Positions 27,404-36,428 of a DNA stretch of 39,300 bases are shown here, in pieces. The first letter of the stretch is position 1. The number at the start of each line of letters is the position of its first letter. The DNA is from Acidobacteriota bacterium (GTDB taxonomy: Bacteria; Acidobacteriota; Terriglobia; Terriglobales; Acidobacteriaceae). The stretch lies in contig QIAM01000075.1 in NCBI GenBank assembly GCA_003225555.1, forward strand, positions 1 through 39,300, read 5' to 3'. The notes beneath the pieces are model-generated. The model was not told the DNA's origin, did no database searches, and saw only the letters and a list, made by a program, of their open reading frames with translations. Position numbers and translations under genes: made by a program.

Positions 27404-28660
27404 ATGTCGGAACTGGCGTTATTGGGAGGTCGGAAGGCGAAGAACAAGGCGTTCCCCGAATGGCCGATGTACGACGACAAAGAACGTCGCGCGCTCATGG
27501 ACGTCTTGGAAAGCCGCGTGTGGTGGCGAACTCCGGGAACCAAAACGCTGGAGTTCGAGCGTGCCTTCGCGGCCTTTCACGGCGCGCGGCACGGCGTGGC
27601 CGTGACGAACGGTACGGCCGCGATTGAAGTTATCATGGCCGCGCTGAACATCGGGCCGGGGGACGAGGTCATCGTTCCCGATTTCACCTTCATCGCCACC
27701 GCCAGCGCCGTGCTCTTTGCGGGCGCTCTCCCGGTAATGGTGGACGTTCGGCCAGATACCTACTGCATTGACCCCGATCTGGTGGAAGCGGCGATTACCC
27801 CACGCACCAAAGCGATCATTGCCGTGCACATGGGCGGGCATCCTGCAGATCTCGACCGCCTGAGCAAAATTGCGCGTGAACACAATCTTGCTCTAGTAGA
27901 AGACAGTTCGCACGCGCACGGGAGCGAATGGCGCGGACGGCGAATCGGTACTTTCGGAAAAGCTGGGACCTTCAGTTTTCAATCGAGCAAGCTGATCACT
28001 GCGGGGGAAGGCGGCATGATCATTACCAACGACGATGAAGTCGAACGCCTAGCCCGCTCCGTTCACGATTGCGGCCGCATGCCCGGCGAATGGTTCTACA
28101 GCCACTTTATCTATGGTTCCAATTACCGGCTCAGCGAGTGGCAAGGCGCTGTGCTCAACGTGCAACTCACGCGCCTGGATAAGCAGACTGCGCACCGGCA
28201 CAAGAACGCACGCCTGCTCGATCAATTGTTGGGAGAGATTGAAGGCATGACGCCGCAGAAATTGGACGCCGGCTGCACTCGCAACGGACAATACGCTTAT
28301 ATCTTCCACGTCGATCGTGACGCTTTTGGAGGCATTAGCACGGAGCGATTCATTGCCGCCATGAATGCCGAGGGCATCCCCAACCAGGCGAGCTATCCTC
28401 CACTGCACGATCTCGACGTATTCAAGAGCGGCGAATATCGCAAGAAACTTACGGGCAGGCAGGCAGAGGAAACGCACGCCTTCTTAAAAGGAAAATTCCC
28501 TCACACGCATCGGGCCGCTTGGGAGACAGTGTGGATCCCGCAACCGGCATTGCTGGGAGACGAGGAAGACATGCACGAGATTGCCACTGCTGTGAAGAAA
28601 ATCCACGACCATGCAGGCGAGCTCGCCGCCGCGCCGGTCGCAGTTCGGGAAACCGCCTAG
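27404..28660 (+). CDS. DegT/DnrJ/EryC1/StrS-family PLP-dependent aminotransferase
   Basis: 418 residues; AGGAGG lies five bases before the ATG. A fold-type I enzyme of the sugar aminotransferase family: 'VTNGTAAIEVIMAALNIGPGD' near 68-87, 'VPDFTFIATASAV', the pyridine-binding Asp167 in 'VEDSSHAHGS', Lys196 in 'FSFQSSKLITAGEGG' for the PLP Schiff base, and a C-terminal 'NQASYPPLHDL'. It probably transaminates a keto-sugar (often nucleotide-linked); some family members act as dehydratases or on inositol derivatives. It is followed 7 bp later by the epimerase-like gene, suggesting a sugar or cyclitol conversion pathway. Confidence 0.92.
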   Translation: MSELALLGGRKAKNKAFPEWPMYDDKERRALMDVLESRVWWRTPGTKTLEFERAFAAFHGARHGVAVTNGTAAIEVIMAALNIGPGDEVIVPDFTFIATASAVLFAGALPVMVDVRPDTYCIDPDLVEAAITPRTKAIIAVHMGGHPADLDRLSKIAREHNLALVEDSSHAHGSEWRGRRIGTFGKAGTFSFQSSKLITAGEGGMIITNDDEVERLARSVHDCGRMPGEWFYSHFIYGSNYRLSEWQGAVLNVQLTRLDKQTAHRHKNARLLDQLLGEIEGMTPQKLDAGCTRNGQYAYIFHVDRDAFGGISTERFIAAMNAEGIPNQASYPPLHDLDVFKSGEYRKKLTGRQAEETHAFLKGKFPHTHRAAWETVWIPQPALLGDEEDMHEIATAVKKIHDHAGELAAAPVAVRETA

Positions 28661-28667
28661 CACCGGC

Positions 28668-29615
28668 ATGGAACTGCACGAACGCCAGCGCTATGTTCCG
28701 TATACCCGCGAGCGAAACTACGGCTGCCGTATCACCGAGTGCGCGTTTCGCGGGCTGCGCTGCGTTGTGCTCGAAAACCAGGTCATTCGCATCTCCGTGG
28801 CTGCGGACAAAGGAGCCGACATCTACGAATTCCTTCACAAGCCCTCAGATACAGAATTTCTCCTGCGTACGCCGCTGGGATTGCGCTCGCAGCCTACGGT
28901 ACTGCCTACGATCAATCTGCGCGAGGGATCCTTTTCCGATTTTTACGAAGGCGGCTGGCAGGAATTGTTTCCCGTGGCAGGCGACTTTCCCGCCGAACTG
29001 AAGGGAGCGCAGTTCGGCCAGCACGGAGAAGTGGCATTGCTCCCCTGGTCGTACCAGATCAACGAAGATACTCCTGAGCGAATCGCAGTGACTTTTTCAG
29101 TGGACACGACCCGCACGCCTTTTCATTTGGATCGCACCATGATCCTCGAGCAGGGTAAACCGGCGCTGCAGATTCGCGAGAAAGTGCGCAACATCGGCGA
29201 CGAGGCCGTGGAATTCATGTGGGCTCATCATCCCGCCTTCGGCTGGCCTTTTCTGGAAGAAGGATGCCGAATCGAACTTCCGACTTGCGAAGTTGTGGTC
29301 CTTGGGTCGGAGACACCGCCCACCTCCCGCCTGATAGAACAGGAAGGCAAATGGCCTCGTTTAAAAGGCAGGGACGGAGCAGTCGTGGATTTGTCGCAGA
29401 TGCCGGCCCCGGAAACCAAGGCGCACGACCTCGCGTTTCTGCGCGGCTTCGGGGAAGGACGATATTCCATCAAGAATCCGCGCTCGGGCTTGAGCTTCCA
29501 TCTTTCGTGGCAGAGCAAGGTTTTTCCCTATCTGTGGTATTGGCAGGTTACACGCGGCGCGTTCGGCTATCCGAGCAGGGACACACGCTCAAACTCGGCC
29601 CGGGCGGCGAGCTAG
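28668..29615 (+). CDS. DUF4432/aldose 1-epimerase-like protein with damaged C-terminus
   Basis: 315 residues from ATG 28668. The galactose-mutarotase-like beta-sandwich is clear ('VLENQVIRISVAADKGADI', 'GGWQELFPVAGD', 'HHPAFGWPF', 'FPYLWYWQV'), so a role in sugar epimerisation or binding is likely. After 'GAFGYPS' the frame runs into non-family sequence and stops at 29615. A different frame (ending 29653) encodes the expected family tail 'GHTLKLGPGGELATELEASI'. The stretch normally between these parts is missing, so a deletion plus frameshift at about 29571-29576 is indicated. The product may be unstable or reduced in function; a sequencing error cannot explain the missing segment alone. Downstream gene spacing is 56 bp from the stop. 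Confidence 0.82.
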   Translation: MELHERQRYVPYTRERNYGCRITECAFRGLRCVVLENQVIRISVAADKGADIYEFLHKPSDTEFLLRTPLGLRSQPTVLPTINLREGSFSDFYEGGWQELFPVAGDFPAELKGAQFGQHGEVALLPWSYQINEDTPERIAVTFSVDTTRTPFHLDRTMILEQGKPALQIREKVRNIGDEAVEFMWAHHPAFGWPFLEEGCRIELPTCEVVVLGSETPPTSRLIEQEGKWPRLKGRDGAVVDLSQMPAPETKAHDLAFLRGFGEGRYSIKNPRSGLSFHLSWQSKVFPYLWYWQVTRGAFGYPSRDTRSNSARAAS

Positions 29616-29671
29616 CCACAGAGCTTGAGGCGTCTATTTCGCGAGCAGTGTAACCAAGGAGCAGAACCATA

Positions 29672-30490
29672 ATGAAGATACTGACCCTCATGATATTCAC
29701 GTTGGCGGCCTTGGCGTCACAAGCGCAGCAGACTCGCCTGGAGAATCTGCACGGCAAGACGATCCTGCTCTTTACGCCTCATCCGGACGATGATGTCTTC
29801 GGGGCCGGAGGCACGATCGCTTTACTTAATCGAAATCAGAACAAGCTGTATATCGTCATTTATACGAATGACGACAAGGGATCGTACGATCCCGACATGA
29901 CATCGCAGCACCTGGCGCAGATCAGAAAGGCCGAGGAAGAAGTATCGGAAGGTTTGCTCGGCACTCCTAGGGAAAACATTTCGTGGATGGGTTATGACGA
30001 CGGCATGCTGGAATATGCGCCACAACCGAAGCTGGTTGAGGAGGCGACCGCCATCATCCGGCGCGTTCGTCCAGATGTGTTGCTTAGTGTGGACCCTGGC
30101 GAGTGGTATGAGCGATGGCACAAGACCGACCATCGCATGGCGGCCTTTAATACTATCGATGCCGTGCGCGCGGCCGAATTCTGGCTCTATTTTCCCAATC
30201 AGCGTTTGCAACTGGGTTTACAGCCGTACAAGGTTCCAGAAATGTACTTCTTCTATCCCTCGCCGCAGGAAGCCAATTACTACGTGAACATCGATTCCGT
30301 GGCCGACCTCAAGTTCGATGCGGCCGCAAAACAAGTAAGCCAATTCGAGCCGGCAGTGAACAAGTACCGATCCGACTGGCAACCTGCCGATCTCGCCAGA
30401 GCCAAAGACGAGATGCGGCGAGAGCAGCCGAAAAAAGATGGCCACTACGTAGAGGCATTCCGCTATGCAACCGGTTTTGTTCAGTATTGA
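29672..30490 (+). CDS. Secreted PIG-L/LmbE-family deacetylase
   Basis: 272 residues; aaggag precedes the ATG by about ten bases. Signal peptide ~1-19 ('LTLMIFTLAALASQAQQ'). The zinc site of the LmbE/PIG-L fold is intact: 'TPHPDDDVFGAGG' (His-Pro-Asp-Asp) and 'HKTDHR' later (His of H-x-x-D-H). Family members remove acetyl groups from N-acetylglucosamine units in lipid- or thiol-linked conjugates. Placed between sugar-converting enzymes and ceramidase-like proteins, an exported deacetylase for an amino sugar is plausible; the substrate is inferred only. Confidence 0.92.
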   Translation: MKILTLMIFTLAALASQAQQTRLENLHGKTILLFTPHPDDDVFGAGGTIALLNRNQNKLYIVIYTNDDKGSYDPDMTSQHLAQIRKAEEEVSEGLLGTPRENISWMGYDDGMLEYAPQPKLVEEATAIIRRVRPDVLLSVDPGEWYERWHKTDHRMAAFNTIDAVRAAEFWLYFPNQRLQLGLQPYKVPEMYFFYPSPQEANYYVNIDSVADLKFDAAAKQVSQFEPAVNKYRSDWQPADLARAKDEMRREQPKKDGHYVEAFRYATGFVQY

Positions 30491-30512
30491 ATGACGGTCC
30501 ACGCTCATTTTT

Positions 30513-31913
30513 ATGGCATCACTCGCGATGAGAACGCTGCGCAAGCGACAAACTCGGACGATATCGCACGCCACCAACGGCGTCATCACTTTCGTGCTTT
30601 TAGTGCTTGCCGCACAGAGCGCGGCCGGGGCCGCCACACTGCGAGGCGCCGCGGCCAAAGTGGAGATCACTCCGCCGCCCGGTATCGAAATGTGGGGTTA
30701 TAGCGATCGAAAGGGGCCGGCAACTGGAACCCTCGATCCGTTGTACGCCCGCGTCCTTGTGCTGGGTGAGGGCAAAAACGTCCTGGCATTGGTAACGCTC
30801 GATCTGGGGCGACCGTTCGGACCGGCATCACTGGCTCGTTTGCAGGATGTTACTCCGAAATGTTTTTCGTCGCTTATCGTAACCGCGTCCCATACGCACT
30901 CCGGGCCGGCAGTCATGGATCGTTATCCGAACGGCACGCCCGCATGGGAACTGGCCGCTATAGACAAAATCGGCCACGCCATCCAACTGGCATGCTCGCA
31001 TTTGGTTGACGTGCGCATCGGTACCGGTTATGGGGCGGCCGATATCGGCCATAACCGCCTTCACGTGAACACCGACGGAACTGTGAACTGGTTTGAGCGG
31101 AACCTTACCCGGATACCGACCTCTCCCGTGGACCCGATGGTCTCGGTGCTGCGTATCGACCAGGCGGATGGAACTCCGCTGGCCATCCTGGTCAACTACT
31201 CTTGTCATCCAGTGGTTTTTGGAAGCGATAACCTTCAATACTCCGCTGACTATCCTGGCGTGATGATCAAGACCGTAGAGGCAGCATTGGGCAATAAACT
31301 GCTCTGTTTTTTCCTGCAAGGCGCCCCAGGCGATATCAATCCCTATTACGCGGTTACACCGCTGCAACAAAATGCGATCCGAATGCGCGACTGGACAGGC
31401 GAACGGCTCGGGCGTGAGGCGGCAGGGATAGCAAAAAACGTACAGACGAAGGCTGATCCGGAGGCGGCGCTGCAGTTCGTGGAACACAAATTGAAATTCC
31501 ACTCGCGGTGGGATCCACAAAAGTGGCGCGACGCCATGGTAGCGGTATTTGGTCCGTCGGTATTTCAAACCTTTCCTCCGCCAGCGGAAGGGGAACTGGA
31601 ACTCTCGATCACGACTGTGCTGATCAACAAACGCATCGCGATTATGACCATGCCGGGCGAAGCATTTGTGGAGTATCAAATCAGCTGGCGTGAGCGATGC
31701 CCGGTGCCGGACGCCTTCTTTCTTGGTTACGCAAACGGATATTACGGGTACTTTCCTACCATTCGAAGCGCCACTTTGGGTGGCTATGGGGCGGCAAATC
31801 CTGCCACGTGGGTGGAGGTTGGCGCGGGAGACCGCATGGTTGACGACGCAGTGATGTCAACCTACGACATGCTAGGCCGGATGAGGAAGACTCCCGAGGA
31901 CGTGAAGCAATGA
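30513..31913 (+). CDS. Neutral/alkaline ceramidase-like hydrolase, copy 1
   Basis: 466 residues from ATG 30513 (no clear ribosome-binding site; ATG 30528 is an alternative). A hydrophobic signal segment spans ~25-41. It matches the N-terminal domain of neutral ceramidase: 'AKVEITPP', zinc ligand His in 'TASHTHSGP', second His in 'NYSCHPVVFG', the 'GAPGDINPYY' loop (compare GDVSPN), Glu in 'MPGEAFVEYQ' and Tyr in 'LGYANGYYGYFPT'. All four expected zinc-site residues are thus present. Length is below the full ~650-residue ceramidases because the C-terminal domain is absent, as in many bacterial relatives of unknown substrate. It overlaps the next gene by four bases (ATGA). Confidence 0.88.
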   Translation: MASLAMRTLRKRQTRTISHATNGVITFVLLVLAAQSAAGAATLRGAAAKVEITPPPGIEMWGYSDRKGPATGTLDPLYARVLVLGEGKNVLALVTLDLGRPFGPASLARLQDVTPKCFSSLIVTASHTHSGPAVMDRYPNGTPAWELAAIDKIGHAIQLACSHLVDVRIGTGYGAADIGHNRLHVNTDGTVNWFERNLTRIPTSPVDPMVSVLRIDQADGTPLAILVNYSCHPVVFGSDNLQYSADYPGVMIKTVEAALGNKLLCFFLQGAPGDINPYYAVTPLQQNAIRMRDWTGERLGREAAGIAKNVQTKADPEAALQFVEHKLKFHSRWDPQKWRDAMVAVFGPSVFQTFPPPAEGELELSITTVLINKRIAIMTMPGEAFVEYQISWRERCPVPDAFFLGYANGYYGYFPTIRSATLGGYGAANPATWVEVGAGDRMVDDAVMSTYDMLGRMRKTPEDVKQ

Positions 31914-33373
31914 GCAAGCAGTCGGGTAATTTCGCTGCATGGCCTTATCCCAGTCATGCTTATGTGGGAGGTTTGTGGCGGCGTTCCGCTCTGTCTCGGA
32001 AAGTGCCGACCCTCGCCTGCTGTTTCCTCTTTCTGTTTCTGCTATGTAACGCTCCGTGCAGCGCTGCCACTTTAAAAGCAGCGGTGGCCAAGGTTGATAT
32101 CACACCGCCGATCGGACTTCCGATGTACGGGTTCCTTGACCGGATCAAAGAGGGAAAAGTTTCGACCGGAGTGTCGGATCCGCTTTACGCGCGGGTGCTG
32201 ATTTTGGAGGTCAGCGAAAAACGGCTGGCGCTGGTGACGCTGGATCTGGGAAGAACGTTCAACGCAGCCGGCATTGAGTGGCTGCGGAAAGCGATCGCGG
32301 CATCTAGCGGTATTTCTTTCCTCATCGTCAATGCATCCCACACCCATTCTGGACCTAATCTTCTTGACGAATATCCATCCGGCCAAGCGCCTGCGTGGGA
32401 AATCGAGATACTCAACAAAATCGCCGCCACAGTCCACGAAGCGAGCGGCCGTTTGGTCGAAGCTCACCTGGGCACCGGTTACGGCTCCGTCTACATCGGC
32501 TACAACCGGCGTGTAGTCAGCTCGGACGGGCGAGTCACAATGTTGTGGAGCAACCCGGGAATGGAACCGACGTCTCCTCTCGACCCGAGGGTTTCGGTTT
32601 TGCGAGTTGATGACACTGGCGGGAAGCCGTTGGCGATACTGGTGAACTACGCCTGCCACCCTGTGGTTCTAGGCGCCGACAACACCAAATATTCCGCTGA
32701 TTTTGTCGCCGTCATGGCAAGCACGGTTGAGGCAGCCCTCGAAGGCTCGCCGATTTGTTTCTTCCTGCAGGGAGGCGACGGCGACATCAATCCCTATTAC
32801 GCCACTACGCCTCTGCGGGAGGATGCCACCGCGAAGCGAGATTGGACCGGCAGGCGACTTGGCGAGGAGGCTGCCCGAATCGCCAGGACGATTCGAACCG
32901 AAGCATCTTCACCGGCCACGATTGACTTCACCGATGACGTCATAAATTTCCCTTTGCGGTGGGACGCAACAACTCTCAGGGACTCATTGCTGAAGACGTT
33001 CGGTCCTCGGATCTTTGAAGATCATGCCGGTACGCTTGTACACGACCCGCCCCCGGATCATCTCGAGCTGCATGTGATTACTCTGCTGCTCGGCAAACGG
33101 ATCGCCTTCGTCGGGATGCCCGGCGAACCCTTCGTGAATTTTCAAATCAACTGGCGAGATCGTTGTCCGGTCCCCGACGTTTTTTTCCTGGGCTACACCA
33201 ACGGCTATTTCGATTACTTGCCGACGATCGATGCGGCAGCCGAAGGCGGTTATGGTGCTGCGGATTCAAATACCTATCTGGAAGTTGGAGCTGGCGAACA
33301 GATACTCAGGCATGCCCTGGTACGAGTTTACGAGATGTTAGGGAGGTTGAAGGATGAGCCCGAGAAAGATTAA
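31910..33373 (+). CDS. Neutral/alkaline ceramidase-like hydrolase, copy 2
   Basis: 487 residues; the ATGA overlap with copy 1 implies coupled translation. The N-terminus is long (about 35 residues) before a hydrophobic signal segment ('TLACCFLFLFLLCNAPCS'), so the real start could be internal. The same domain as copy 1: 'AKVDITPP', 'NASHTHSGP', 'NYACHPVVLG', 'GGDGDINPYY', 'MPGEPFVNFQI', 'LGYTNGYFDYLPT'; zinc-site residues are kept. The two copies are clearly homologous but well diverged, so the duplication is old and they probably act on different substrates or as partners. Likely exported amidase-type hydrolases. Confidence 0.88.
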   Translation: MSKQSGNFAAWPYPSHAYVGGLWRRSALSRKVPTLACCFLFLFLLCNAPCSAATLKAAVAKVDITPPIGLPMYGFLDRIKEGKVSTGVSDPLYARVLILEVSEKRLALVTLDLGRTFNAAGIEWLRKAIAASSGISFLIVNASHTHSGPNLLDEYPSGQAPAWEIEILNKIAATVHEASGRLVEAHLGTGYGSVYIGYNRRVVSSDGRVTMLWSNPGMEPTSPLDPRVSVLRVDDTGGKPLAILVNYACHPVVLGADNTKYSADFVAVMASTVEAALEGSPICFFLQGGDGDINPYYATTPLREDATAKRDWTGRRLGEEAARIARTIRTEASSPATIDFTDDVINFPLRWDATTLRDSLLKTFGPRIFEDHAGTLVHDPPPDHLELHVITLLLGKRIAFVGMPGEPFVNFQINWRDRCPVPDVFFLGYTNGYFDYLPTIDAAAEGGYGAADSNTYLEVGAGEQILRHALVRVYEMLGRLKDEPEKD

Positions 33374-33423
33374 GCGAACGGCGAAGCAGAACCAGTGAGC
33401 CGGGTAGCGAGGGCGGATCGAAC

Positions 33424-35922
33424 ATGATGAATATCAACGGCGGTACGCAGCGGGACATGGGCGTTAAAGCTTTGGGGCAAGCTAACCAGGGGAACCCTCA
33501 GGCTGGGACGATAACCCATCTAATGAGAGTGCTGGGCATCACAGCGATTTTCATATTCCTCCTCGGAAGTACGTGGGATCAATCGTCTACGGCTCCTATT
33601 TATCTCGACCCGAGCCAACCGATTGAACGGCGAATTGACGACCTGATGAGCCGCATGACGCTCAAGGAAAAGATAGGACAACTGAATCTGCCCTGCGTCT
33701 ACGTAGATCAACTGGGCAAAACAATTCCAGAAAAAATCGCAGCATGCAAAAGATTTGCCGCCGGCACGTACACCGATGAAATCGGTCCGGGCAGCGGATT
33801 CTTTACCCTGGCGGATACCATTCTGCATGAGGGAACGAAGCAGCAAGTCGAGTATTTCAATGAGCTTCAAAAAATTGCACTGAGCGAGACGAGGCTGAAA
33901 ATACCGCTTCTGCAAGACGAAGAAGGCACCCATGGTGCCATGTTTCCAGGGGCGACGGTGTTTCCGGAGGGGCTCGCCATCGGTAGCACTTTTGACATGC
34001 CTCTGGTGGAGTCAATTTATGCGGCTGCCGCGCGAGAAGCCAGAGCAGTGGGCATCCATGTCCTCTCCACACTTGTATTAGAGCTGGACCGGGACCCTAG
34101 GATGGGACGCAATGAAGAAGCCTACACCGAGGACCCCTATCTTTATTCGCGGATTGCGGAGTCGATTGTCCGAGGAGCCCAGGGTTCCGCTATCGACGCA
34201 CCTGACAAGGTCATTGCGCTGATGACCGACTTTCCCACTCAGAGTGAACCGGTGAGCGGCCTGGAACGGGGCGCCATCGAACTCTCGGAACGGGTATTGC
34301 GCGAGAGTTATTTGCCGCCCTGGAGTGCGGCCATCACCCGGAACGGCGCACTCGGTGTCATGGCGGGCTACCCTGAAATCGAGGCTGTGCCGGCGCATGG
34401 CTCGGAGAAGTGGATGACCGGCGTGCTGCGGCAAGAGCTGGGTTTCAAGGGAATTGTCGTCAGCGAGGGCGAGGGTTTTGGAACGCTGATCTATGAGGGT
34501 ATCGTTCCAACTCAAAAGGAAGCGGGTGCGCTATCTCTGCGTGCGGGCGTCGATCTGAACATAACGTACGAACCTGCTTATATGAGGCCGCTGATTGAGA
34601 ATGTCGAAGAGGGACGGGTTCCAATGGCGTTGGTCGACCGGGCACTGAGACGAGTCCTGGAACAAAAATTCCGCCTCGGGTTGTTTGAACATCCTTATGT
34701 TGACCTTGATCATGCGCAGCGCGTGATGCATTCCAAAGAACATCAAGAACTTGCGCTCACAGCTGCCCGGGAAGGGATTGTGCTCCTAAAGAACGAAAAT
34801 AACATCCTGCCGCTTCGAAAGGATGTGAAGTCGATTGCGGTAGTCGGCCCCAATGCCAATAGCGCCTCGAATTTGTTGGGTGATTACTCGCCTTCCGTAG
34901 TCCTTCAACATGTGAGTCCGATTCTTGATGCAATCAAGGCCAAAGTCTCGCCGGCGACGCGTGTTGTTTACGCCAAGGGATGCGGCGTAAACCTTCAGGA
35001 CAAGAGTGGCTTCCCTGAAGCTGTTCGCGCAGCGAAGAACGCCAGTGTGGCCATACTTGTAATGGGTGAACAGGCCAGAAGAGAGGGTGAAACCCAGCAG
35101 GAGCCGCCGACCGATGGCGAGGGCTACGACGTTGCAAGCCTGGACTTAACTGGTGTACAGGAGGCCCTGGTCAGGGCCATCCAGGCGACGGGCACGCCAA
35201 CAGTTCTGGTGCTGGTGAATGGCAGACCACTTTCTATCCGCTGGGAAACAGATCATATTCCCGCCATCGTCGAGGCCTGGGAGCCCGGTGAGCGCGGCGG
35301 CGAGGCAGTGGCCGACGTCCTCTTTGGCGACTACAATCCCAGCGGCCGGCTGGCGATCACTATTCCCCGCCATGTCGGACAGCTCCCGGTCTATTACAAC
35401 TACAAACCCTCGAAGGCTTTCTGGATTGATAACGGGTGGGTCAACACGAAGGGTTACGTGGATATGCCCGGCAGCCCGCTCTACCCTTTTGGATACGGAC
35501 TGAGCTACACGCAGTTTCAATACGAAAAACTTAGCATCGATCCGGCACAGATAGATACAGCGGGCAATGCACATGTGAGGGTTGATGTCGAGAACACAGG
35601 CAGACGCAGCGGAACTGAAACTGTCCAACTTTACATACGTGAGCGCTTTACACCGGTAGCAACTGCAGTCAAGCAGCTTCGCGCGTTTGACAGGGTAACC
35701 CTCGAGCCCGGCGAGAAGAAGACCGTGACCTTCACATTAACCTCTGAGGATCTGAAGTTGCTCGATGGCGACATGCACTGGGTTGTTGTCCCGGGAACCA
35801 TCGACATCATGATAGGGAGATCATCGGCCGACATTGCAGTGAAGGGAACGTTGACAGTACAAGCCCCGGCCGAACAGCGCAACGCCCGACATAACAACGA
35901 ACATCAAACCCAAAAGGAATGA
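33424..35922 (+). CDS. GH3-family protein with substituted active-site residues
   Basis: 832 residues from ATG 33424; ATG 33523 ('MRVLGITAIF') is an alternative start giving a cleaner signal peptide. Full GH3 architecture: N-terminal TIM barrel (~65-400, 'RDPRMGRNEEAYTEDPYL'), alpha/beta sandwich (~440-640, 'GIVLLKNENNILPL', 'VAILVMGEQARREGE'), and a C-terminal Fn3-like domain ('LRAFDRVTLEPGEKKTV'). Key positions differ from canonical enzymes: the SDW/SDY nucleophile site reads 'VVSEGEG' with Glu348 where Asp is expected, the KH pair before F-x is Thr268-Asp269 in 'MTDFPTQ', and the D-R after the acid/base region is D-V. It may be an atypical hydrolase, a phosphorylase-like or binding protein. 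Its 3' end is partly duplicated, inverted, at 17513-17630. Confidence 0.9.
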   Translation: MMNINGGTQRDMGVKALGQANQGNPQAGTITHLMRVLGITAIFIFLLGSTWDQSSTAPIYLDPSQPIERRIDDLMSRMTLKEKIGQLNLPCVYVDQLGKTIPEKIAACKRFAAGTYTDEIGPGSGFFTLADTILHEGTKQQVEYFNELQKIALSETRLKIPLLQDEEGTHGAMFPGATVFPEGLAIGSTFDMPLVESIYAAAAREARAVGIHVLSTLVLELDRDPRMGRNEEAYTEDPYLYSRIAESIVRGAQGSAIDAPDKVIALMTDFPTQSEPVSGLERGAIELSERVLRESYLPPWSAAITRNGALGVMAGYPEIEAVPAHGSEKWMTGVLRQELGFKGIVVSEGEGFGTLIYEGIVPTQKEAGALSLRAGVDLNITYEPAYMRPLIENVEEGRVPMALVDRALRRVLEQKFRLGLFEHPYVDLDHAQRVMHSKEHQELALTAAREGIVLLKNENNILPLRKDVKSIAVVGPNANSASNLLGDYSPSVVLQHVSPILDAIKAKVSPATRVVYAKGCGVNLQDKSGFPEAVRAAKNASVAILVMGEQARREGETQQEPPTDGEGYDVASLDLTGVQEALVRAIQATGTPTVLVLVNGRPLSIRWETDHIPAIVEAWEPGERGGEAVADVLFGDYNPSGRLAITIPRHVGQLPVYYNYKPSKAFWIDNGWVNTKGYVDMPGSPLYPFGYGLSYTQFQYEKLSIDPAQIDTAGNAHVRVDVENTGRRSGTETVQLYIRERFTPVATAVKQLRAFDRVTLEPGEKKTVTFTLTSEDLKLLDGDMHWVVVPGTIDIMIGRSSADIAVKGTLTVQAPAEQRNARHNNEHQTQKE

Positions 35923-36272
35923 GACAGGGCACTCATCCTGGCCAGTTGGCTCCCAGCTTTCGTTGTGGCACTTTGACATACGATTTCTATTTTGCGCTTG
36001 TTCTTGTTTGAAGATGAACAGGGTGTATGGCAGAACCGCGTCGACAATCTCTGGATTGCAGTTTATGGCCGCGCAAAACTGACCGACTCGGTAGCCACCG
36101 CTCTGCTAAACAAAATTGCGAATGGCAGTCTCAGAGCGATGGCGGCCCTCGAAGCCGCCATGACAAAGCCTCCTCCGTCTCAATCGGACACCAATGGGAC
36201 ACTAGGCAGGAGTTTTGAGGGTGGAGGTGCGCACAATTCGGCAGGGCCTAAGTGATTGGGACTGTTAGGATC
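35923..36272 (+). other. Gap between GH3 gene and right attachment site
   Basis: 350 bp without a recognised gene. An 87-codon open frame starting at a TTG (35992-36255) has no clear start signal or family resemblance and could be the decayed end of an element gene, since integrases often sit at this position. I see no reliable terminator. Confidence 0.4.
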
Positions 36273-36334
<62 letters not shown>

Positions 36335-36428
36335 ATGGATCAATCTCGCCGCCCTCACTCGTTCTTAAGCACTTACAGTCGGATTCGATGCCTCCCAGTC
36401 GGGCTCAGGGCCTCTCATTCGGCAATTA

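Noticed and set aside
30491..30703. ORF starting at ATG 30491 directly after the PIG-L stop
   Set aside because: It runs out of frame through the start of the ceramidase-like gene and has no similarity.
30828..31679. 283-codon minus-strand open frame
   Set aside because: Opposite the first ceramidase-like gene; composition typical of a shadow frame.
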